Shown here in pieces: positions 43,618 to 48,600 of a stretch of 48,600 nucleotides of DNA. The notes beneath the pieces are model-generated. The model was not told the DNA's origin, did no database searches, and saw only the letters and a list, made by a program, of their open reading frames with translations. A program made the position numbers and the translations under genes. The stretch is taken from positions 1 through 48,600 of the forward strand of contig NZ_CAUCSQ010000034.1 in the NCBI RefSeq assembly GCF_958445495.1, read 5' to 3'. This stretch comes from an uncultured Bacteroides sp. (GTDB lineage Bacteria > Bacteroidota > Bacteroidia > Bacteroidales > Bacteroidaceae). How positions within the stretch are numbered: the stretch's first letter is position 1; each line of letters starts with the position of its first letter.

Positions 43618-44628
43618 TTATTCTTGTTTTTGATTCCTGTCTTCATTCCGGGTCTTATCATGGGAATCTTTCTTTACGTTTTCAATTTGCGGCTTTTTAT
43701 CCGGTTCTTTTTTGGATATCCGTTTTATAAAAAGTGAAGAGGCGGCATAAAGAAGCACAAAGAGCAGTACACAAAAAACCGAAATTTTTATGATGGAAGA
43801 AACACGCTTATGGCGCTTGTTTTCTTTTGGTTCTTGAACGGTTTTATTTGTCTCGGCCGGGATATTTTCGTCTGATAGACTATCAAGCACATGAATGAGA
43901 TAGGCTGAATGATTGTCTTTGTTGTTTTCACTTACTTTAATCAGTATATCCAACTTCTCTTCATCACTATTCTTTGTTTCCGATAGTATGTTCAACAGGT
44001 TTTCATCTTCTGTCTCTTCCAACATCCCGTCCGAACACATAAAGAAATAATCATCCGGCCGAATATCCGTAATATGTTTAAGCTCAGCTTTAGGACGTCT
44101 TTCAAGATTGGGCTGCATGGCACGAGTGATGACGTTCTTTTGTCTGAATGTTTTGGCCTCCTCAGGCGTTAATTCTCCTATTTCAATCAGGTCATTCACG
44201 AGTGAATGGTCTCGCGTTTTAAACAGGATTTTCTTTTCTGAAGGACGAATATGGTAAATACGGCTATCTCCGATATGAGCTAACAGGCAACCATCGTCAT
44301 GGAAGTGCAAGAAAGTCATGGTGGTCCCCATCTTTTTTGCCGCACCGTTGTCTTTAGCATCCAATTCGTCATACGCAGCGTTTAATGCCTGATTGAACTG
44401 TTCATCTGTGAAATTATCTGTCGGAGTGTGTGCTAAAACATACTTACTCATGGCTTCGCATACAGTCTGGCTTGCTATCTCTCCTGAATCATGTCCTCCC
44501 ATTCCATCGCAGACGAGGAATGTACGATCGTTTTTTGTTGCTTTTCCATAATGTGGGAATATAGAGTCTTCTTGGTTGGCTCGCTGCCCCAACTCATAAA
44601 TCGCCAATGGTTTTAATATATATTTCAT
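43618..44628 (-). CDS. PP2C-family protein phosphatase, membrane-anchored
   Basis: A 336-residue PPM phosphatase. Metal-binding motifs are present: D21 in ANQEDS, DGMGG at 41-45, AHIGDSRIY (about 116-124), and CSDGM in the third motif (about 198-202). The C-terminal part has a membrane span (about 279-300, SVFCVLLFVLLYAASSLFI) and a basic/acidic tail (KKEPDKKP). It removes phosphate from Ser/Thr and is expected to oppose the neighbouring kinase. It starts 18 bp after the FHA-protein stop and the kinase starts 33 bp after its own stop. Confidence 0.93.
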   Translation of the reverse strand: MKYILKPLAIYELGQRANQEDSIFPHYGKATKNDRTFLVCDGMGGHDSGEIASQTVCEAMSKYVLAHTPTDNFTDEQFNQALNAAYDELDAKDNGAAKKMGTTMTFLHFHDDGCLLAHIGDSRIYHIRPSEKKILFKTRDHSLVNDLIEIGELTPEEAKTFRQKNVITRAMQPNLERRPKAELKHITDIRPDDYFFMCSDGMLEETEDENLLNILSETKNSDEEKLDILIKVSENNKDNHSAYLIHVLDSLSDENIPAETNKTVQEPKENKRHKRVSSIIKISVFCVLLFVLLYAASSLFIKRISKKEPDKKPQIENVKKDSHDKTRNEDRNQKQE

Positions 44629-44646
44629 CTTCTTTTATTTTCCAAT

Positions 44647-45228
44647 TTATAGGATAGTTTCGTCTTCCGAATCAAAAACAAATTGCAACACTGTATTCGC
44701 CATTTTCAAGGTGTCTCCTCCATGTAATACGATACGGTCTCCGTTCTCTATTTTTAGGCAATTCACATATGTGGCATTTTTATTCTGTGCATTCGAGAAA
44801 TAGTGGATATAATCCCCATCTTGCTTTTTATGGACTTCAATAACAGAATGCGCACGACTCATGTAACGATCATCCGTATTAATCTGTATGGTAGAATTAG
44901 ATGACTGTGCTTTTCTTCCGATGGTATTCTTACCGAGCGAAAGCGTATATTCCTCGTTTGTCCCGGGCTTTCTAAGTTTGCCAATACTTTTGGATTTAAG
45001 TCTGTCGTGCAAATTGTTGCCTAATTGTGTGGCATCTCCTGCCGTAGTCGCATCGTCCATATCATATTGTGATTCTTGCCTCTGACTTGGAATTTTATAA
45101 TCTACATAACGGGAGACTTTTTTACATACCGGACAAGGAATAGATTTATTTTCCAAACCGGTCATATTTTTAATAGTCAGAACTGCCCCGCAATTGGGGC
45201 ACTTGATTTTAAGTAATTCGGGTTCCAT
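44647..45228 (-). CDS. FHA-domain protein with zinc ribbon
   Basis: A 193-residue protein. The N-terminus has CPNCGAVL and CPVCKKV (Cys pairs at about 9/12 and 33/36), a zinc ribbon. The C-terminal half (about 88-190) is an FHA domain: LSLGKNTIGRK, MSRAHSVIEVHK (phosphothreonine-binding S-R-x-H) and NATYVNCLKIENGDRIVL. FHA domains read pThr, so it would recognise the kinase's products or the kinase itself. It lies between the caspase and the phosphatase on the same strand. Confidence 0.92.
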   Translation of the reverse strand: MEPELLKIKCPNCGAVLTIKNMTGLENKSIPCPVCKKVSRYVDYKIPSQRQESQYDMDDATTAGDATQLGNNLHDRLKSKSIGKLRKPGTNEEYTLSLGKNTIGRKAQSSNSTIQINTDDRYMSRAHSVIEVHKKQDGDYIHYFSNAQNKNATYVNCLKIENGDRIVLHGGDTLKMANTVLQFVFDSEDETIL

Positions 45229-45246
45229 TTTATTTTTTTACATTTT

Positions 45247-45969
45247 TCACCACACTATAACCGGCATCGTATCACTAAACTTTCCCCACATGACCGGATG
45301 TTGTTTATTATTTGACAGTTCTTTTACTCCTTTACTGACATATAGGAACAGTTCTTTTGCCGTAATTATCCTATCACGATTAGCATCAGCTCCTCCACGT
45401 AAGCCACGCTGCAAACAGGTAGTGAAGAATCCGTTTTGCATGGTGCGACGCTCGATTGATACCTCATTGTCGCGGGAGGACAAGAAGAGCATTACTTTCA
45501 AGGAAGACAAAGATGATGGCGCCGACGAACTGTTTCTTGAGTTTCTCATCTTACCTGAAAAACAAGCATCTGCAAATATCATCTTGTTTTTCGACGGGCT
45601 TTTAGCCATTACTTTTCTCACATCTTGATAGGAAATCCTTTCATCATACCCGACAAATCCGCCTTTATATCCATGTCCGCTGAAAAAGAGAACAATGATA
45701 TCATCGACTGTAGCTTTACTAAAAAGCTTGCTCATGCCGGTTAACACGTTACTGCGGGTAGCCTGTCGATTTGTCAATATTACTGTTTCTGCTTTCTGAT
45801 TTTTTTGATAGACCCATTGAATGGCTTTTGCATCTTTGGCCGGAAGTGTGAGGTCATTCTCCGTACCCGGATAATCTGCTATCCCGACAGATACCAAATA
45901 AATCTTTTGGGCAGAAGCTTTTCCACAAAGGATGCAAAAACAGGCTGCCAAAAACAATATTTGCTTCAT
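45247..45969 (-). CDS. Exported caspase-fold protease
   Basis: A 240-residue caspase/metacaspase (C14). Signal peptide 1-20 ending ASA, so export to the periplasm or membrane is likely. The dyad is His99 in FFSGHGYKGG and Cys136 in FADACFSGK, the spacing of the C14 family. A short acidic loop GADANRDRIITAKELF (about 195-210) looks like an EF-hand-type calcium site. Caspases cut after specific residues and often kill the cell or activate an effector. It lies inside a kinase/phosphatase/FHA gene set with 17-18-bp gaps on both sides. A substrate may be one of the two acidic proteins just upstream. Confidence 0.9.
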   Translation of the reverse strand: MKQILFLAACFCILCGKASAQKIYLVSVGIADYPGTENDLTLPAKDAKAIQWVYQKNQKAETVILTNRQATRSNVLTGMSKLFSKATVDDIIVLFFSGHGYKGGFVGYDERISYQDVRKVMAKSPSKNKMIFADACFSGKMRNSRNSSSAPSSLSSLKVMLFLSSRDNEVSIERRTMQNGFFTTCLQRGLRGGADANRDRIITAKELFLYVSKGVKELSNNKQHPVMWGKFSDTMPVIVW

Positions 45970-45986
45970 AACTGATGTTTTAGATG

Positions 45987-46937
45987 TTAAGCAAAGTCAA
46001 CCGGCTCAGCATCATTGGTATAATCCGGCAGTTCTGCCAAATAATTATCCTGGGGACTTATATCCAATTGTTGTTGAAAATCGGCTACTTGTATTCCTTC
46101 ATCCTGTATGTTGCATATTTCGCTCTCACTGATGACTCCGTCGCTATTCATATCTGCTCCCATAATATCAAAAGTGCCGTCATGATTTACATCCACGACA
46201 AAGACTTCATGGCCGCTTATTTCCATTTGTCCGATAGTAGCTACGGAGCCATCTTCCATTGTCGCCTCATGAACGCCTATTATTTGAACCTCATCAAATG
46301 TTTCGTTGTTTTCAGGCTCTACGTTAACGACGAGGTCCTCTCCGACTCTCCCGCCACCCGGCATGGTATCTGTGTGAATTTCGGCAGATATTGCTTCTGT
46401 GCTTGTATCGTTTTGATTGGAATCTTCATTATTTGCTGTGTTTTCCCCGGTCCCATAAGAGATACGGCTGCCAAATTCCGCACGTTCTTCTGCAGTCATT
46501 TCGTTCCATTCATTTGCATAGTATGTACCATAAACGCCTCCGTTCCACTCAAAAACTCCGCCCGGTCCCACTTCCTGACGTGCTGCCGCAAAGGCCTCAC
46601 TAAAAGACAGGTCATCACTTACTGTAGCTACAGGAAGCCCTTCTACGCTAATAGCAGAATCTTCTGAAACCGGGAGTGCTTCTCCGCTTGTTGAGGATTG
46701 ACTACCGTGCCCTGGAGCGTCCGCATCATCATATGCGCTAGTTGAGCCTGTAAAGAATGTACTCGTACTACCTAATAATATTCCCGATACTCCGCCTATT
46801 ACAACTTGTTTCCAGGAACGGTTCTTTTTAGTAAGTTCTTCCCGCGGTTCTTTCTGCTCTTTCGTTTGTTTATCAGATAGTTGTGTCTCTTCATTTTCAT
46901 TCTCATACTGATTGAGTATAGTCTCTTCCGATTTCAT
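45987..46937 (-). CDS. Acidic membrane protein with EF-hand-like motif
   Basis: A 316-residue protein of unknown family. A charged N-terminus (about 1-42) leads to one membrane span (about 46-66, VVIGGVSGILLGSTSTFFTG). A long acidic S/T/G/E-rich exterior follows, with the middle piece PGGVFEWNGGVYGTYYANEW and a double Asp-loop DVNHDGTFD (249-257) and DMNSDGVISESE (262-273). The loops resemble dockerin/EF-hand calcium sites. The same loop type appears in the adjacent caspase. The gene lies 17 bp before the caspase start. It could anchor a complex or be a substrate. No homolog is known to me. Confidence 0.7.
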   Translation of the reverse strand: MKSEETILNQYENENEETQLSDKQTKEQKEPREELTKKNRSWKQVVIGGVSGILLGSTSTFFTGSTSAYDDADAPGHGSQSSTSGEALPVSEDSAISVEGLPVATVSDDLSFSEAFAAARQEVGPGGVFEWNGGVYGTYYANEWNEMTAEERAEFGSRISYGTGENTANNEDSNQNDTSTEAISAEIHTDTMPGGGRVGEDLVVNVEPENNETFDEVQIIGVHEATMEDGSVATIGQMEISGHEVFVVDVNHDGTFDIMGADMNSDGVISESEICNIQDEGIQVADFQQQLDISPQDNYLAELPDYTNDAEPVDFA

Positions 46938-46970
46938 AAGGCTGCAATTTTTATGGTTATTAATTCTGTT

Positions 46971-47498
46971 TTATATTAAATAAGGTAGGTAATCATCCGT
47001 CACGTTGTCATCATATGTTTCATTAATACTATCAACGGATAGGGTGTCTATGGTTTGATTTATAGAAATGTCCATTATTTCTTGCATATCCGAATGGAGA
47101 ATCGCTCCTTCTGTCGGATATCCGATATTTTCCAAGTGCATCCCATTAGATTCTACAGCAACAATATTCACTTCATCATTATCCGGCAGAACTGATGGTT
47201 CTGTAATATACGGTTCTGCAGTATATGGTTCTGTCAATACATCACCCGTAGATGAAGATAGCGTTTCGACAGGTATCACTTCCGGTCGATGAATTTCAAC
47301 AGTGACTTCGTTGTGTTCAGTCATTTTGCCGTCATCAATGATTTCTTCTTGTTCACTTTCCAATATTCCGGCAGAATATGCCGCTGTTGCAAAAGCCGCT
47401 CCTCCAGTTACAGCACCAATTCCAGCCGCTATCGCCCAATCTTTATCTCGATTAAATTCTGACATTGATTGAGCTTTTGTTTCTTCTTTTTTTTTCAT
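46971..47498 (-). CDS. Acidic glycine-zipper membrane protein
   Basis: A 175-residue protein. A short charged start (about 1-20) is followed by one span (about 21-43, WAIAAGIGAVTGGAAFATAAY, a glycine-zipper pattern). A long acidic Thr/Ile/Glu/Asp-rich tail (DGKMTEHNEVTVEIHRPE and onwards) has no recognisable fold. Its layout parallels the 316-residue neighbour (short cytoplasmic start, one span, acidic outside). It is 33 bp upstream of it. I do not recognise the family. The pair could be the receptor or scaffold of the kinase/caspase system. Confidence 0.65.
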   Translation of the reverse strand: MKKKEETKAQSMSEFNRDKDWAIAAGIGAVTGGAAFATAAYSAGILESEQEEIIDDGKMTEHNEVTVEIHRPEVIPVETLSSSTGDVLTEPYTAEPYITEPSVLPDNDEVNIVAVESNGMHLENIGYPTEGAILHSDMQEIMDISINQTIDTLSVDSINETYDDNVTDDYLPYLI

Positions 47499-47520
47499 AA
47501 TTGTTTTTCTTGTCTTGCTT

Positions 47521-47528
47521 CAAAGGTA
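47521..47528 (-). promoter_or_regulatory. -7 box of the membrane/caspase/kinase gene run
   Basis: The minus strand reads TACCTTTG, 22 bp before the ATG at 47498. It could start the transcript from the glycine-zipper gene to the truncated kinase, because all later gaps are 6-33 bp. Confidence 0.55.
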
Positions 47529-47743
47529 CCGAATCATTCTATAAACCAGATATTCCATAAGGTGTATTACATGAAATATAGGGATTTATGTATGAAGGGG
47601 GTTGCTTTTCAATTTTTATTTTTCTGCTTACAAAAGAGTTTCTGATTGTAACTGCATATGCTATTATTTTTTTGTTTTGTTTGATAATGCTTGAATAGGA
47701 CGGCTTCCTTTGCCTCTGCTATTGTCTGTTTTTTGTGAGATTG

Positions 47744-48451
47744 TCAATTATTCGTGTATTTGGATTTACAGTAGGGACAACCTGGCATTTTCTTTAAGTC
47801 ATCATATTGTTGATAGCCCATAAAATGGTGACAATCCGGATTAGGGCATACATAATCTTTATGAAACTTCTTATCTAAATCATCCAGAAATTTAGGAAGT
47901 GTGGAAGATGAACGATAAGTAACTATAAAGAAATACACACCCAACAAAAGGCCTGCAGAATATAAAGCTACACGCAACGAAGTGTACTCGGCTATACCGG
48001 GAATAAAACCACAGAATATGGCAGACATAGAAAATACACTTGTTACCGATCGTATTGCTACAGATTTCTTTTCTTTAATCTGTATCCGGAGTTTGGTGTC
48101 ATGAAACTCATCCCAAACTTTCTCAAGATGCCGAATAGAATATGTTGAAGGTGATGCGTTCGCAACTATCTTACATATTGCAGCTATGTTCAAATAGTAT
48201 CGGTCACTTCCCAATTCTACACGATCATTATCGGTTATATGCTTAGATTCGACTTCTACACCGTTTACATAAGTTATATTTCTTATATTGGTGATTACAT
48301 AATTTCCTTTCTCTTTTATAGTCAGCTTACAATGTTGACGACTTACTGACTTGGGCACACTCCCGTTTTCACCAAGAAAAAAGTCTTTATTATCTACACT
48401 GATACGCAACCGGCTATTAGGCGATTCTCTCCCTATGACAATTTCCATCAT
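47744..48451 (-). CDS. FHA-domain membrane protein with zinc knuckle
   Basis: A 235-residue protein. The N-terminal FHA domain (about 1-95) has IVIGRESPNS, SVSRQHCKLTI (the S-R-x-H core) and ITYVNGVEVESKHI. Two hydrophobic stretches follow (about 133-150 and 160-180, RVALYSAGLLLGVYFFIVTY). The C-terminus has a zinc knuckle (CPNPDCHHF, then CPYCKSKY). It would bring phosphothreonine partners to the membrane. A 245-bp gap separates it from the glycine-zipper gene, so it may be a separate transcript of the same set. Confidence 0.9.
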   Translation of the reverse strand: MMEIVIGRESPNSRLRISVDNKDFFLGENGSVPKSVSRQHCKLTIKEKGNYVITNIRNITYVNGVEVESKHITDNDRVELGSDRYYLNIAAICKIVANASPSTYSIRHLEKVWDEFHDTKLRIQIKEKKSVAIRSVTSVFSMSAIFCGFIPGIAEYTSLRVALYSAGLLLGVYFFIVTYRSSSTLPKFLDDLDKKFHKDYVCPNPDCHHFMGYQQYDDLKKMPGCPYCKSKYTNN

Positions 48452-48455
48452 TATC

Positions 48456-48566
48456 CTATACTTGTTTTAAAGTTAAAAAAAGTTCTTTCAGTTTTTTCAA
48501 AGCTTCTTTTGAAATTTCCACTTGATAGGCAAATGAAGAATAATCACTTAAGGTGAGTTCTATCAA
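48456..48566 (-). CDS. Possible 36-residue ORF, TTG start
   Basis: A short frame (LTLSDYSSFAYQVEISKEAL then KKLKELFLTL) begins at a TTG next to the stop of the gene entering from the right edge and ends five bases before the FHA gene start. It looks like protein sequence but has no ATG and no recognised family. It may be the end of a frameshifted gene. Confidence 0.3.
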   Translation of the reverse strand: MIELTLSDYSSFAYQVEISKEALKKLKELFLTLKQV

Positions 48567-48572
48567 TTCAAT

Positions 48573-48600
48573 TTATCCTCTTGTATCAGACAGCAGAACT
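48573..48600 (-). CDS. 3' end of a gene entering from the right edge
   Basis: The last nine codons on the minus strand (ending in LLSDTRG and a stop at 48573) may be the C-terminus of a further upstream gene of the kinase/FHA set. Too short to identify. Confidence 0.25.

Overview
The window reads as chromosomal DNA of a gut Bacteroides species or close relative. The support is direct: a FecR anti-sigma / ECF sigma pair next to a SusC-type receptor remnant, Bacteroides-type -7 boxes (TAnnTTTG) before many genes, DUF4248 and 'smalltalk' small proteins, a Bacteroides-type HU protein, and a FabH / RND-efflux / acyl-CoA dehydratase activase repertoire. No rRNA, tRNA or CRISPR array was recognised.

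Layout. 1-6.2 kb: broken SusC gene, FecR anti-sigma (minus), divergent ECF sigma factor, then AddA (helicase-nuclease), a frameshifted TonB-like gene and AddB (to 9.3 kb). 9.4-13.6 kb: decayed mobile DNA. It holds a nested IS remnant that split a terminator hairpin, an acetyltransferase, a methyltransferase, broken XRE, CoiA-like and transposon-type genes, and one lipoprotein. 13.7-15.8 kb: receiver-histidine kinase and UDP-glucuronate decarboxylase operon (minus). 16.6-18.9 kb: an IbrA/IbrB-like pair (PAPS-reductase-type PP-loop protein plus ParB-like protein) with an acetyltransferase-like gene. 19-24.9 kb: prophage or capsule-locus type module (DUF4248, winged-helix replication protein, DnaB, second DUF4248, HU, smalltalk, amidase). 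25.7-27.6 kb: two-gene RloA/RloB-like ATPase-TOPRIM pair, a candidate defence system of the OLD/PARIS kind. 28-29 kb: FabH. 29.9-41.1 kb: giant acyl-CoA dehydratase activase-like protein, TetR regulator, small membrane protein, then a complete RND efflux operon (adaptor, pump, outer-membrane factor). 41.6-48.6 kb: an all-minus-strand cluster of Hanks-type kinases, PP2C phosphatase, two FHA proteins, a secreted or periplasmic caspase-fold protease and two acidic single-membrane-span proteins.

Two things stand out. First, the kinase / phosphatase / FHA / caspase cluster has the parts list of a phospho-threonine signalling relay that could drive a protease. The two unknown anchored proteins are tightly linked to it and probably belong to the same machine. 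Second, the window is unusually rich in unrelated tandem-repeat arrays: at least ten, with periods from about 15 to 69 bp. They sit mostly just 3' of genes, but one lies in frame inside addB. The largest (about 22.25-22.9 kb) is a higher-order array built from a 22-bp unit that resembles a Bacteroides -7 promoter box.

Limits: all functions are inferred from recognisable motifs and family knowledge. No database search, folding or alignment program was run. Repeat periods and hairpins were counted by hand.
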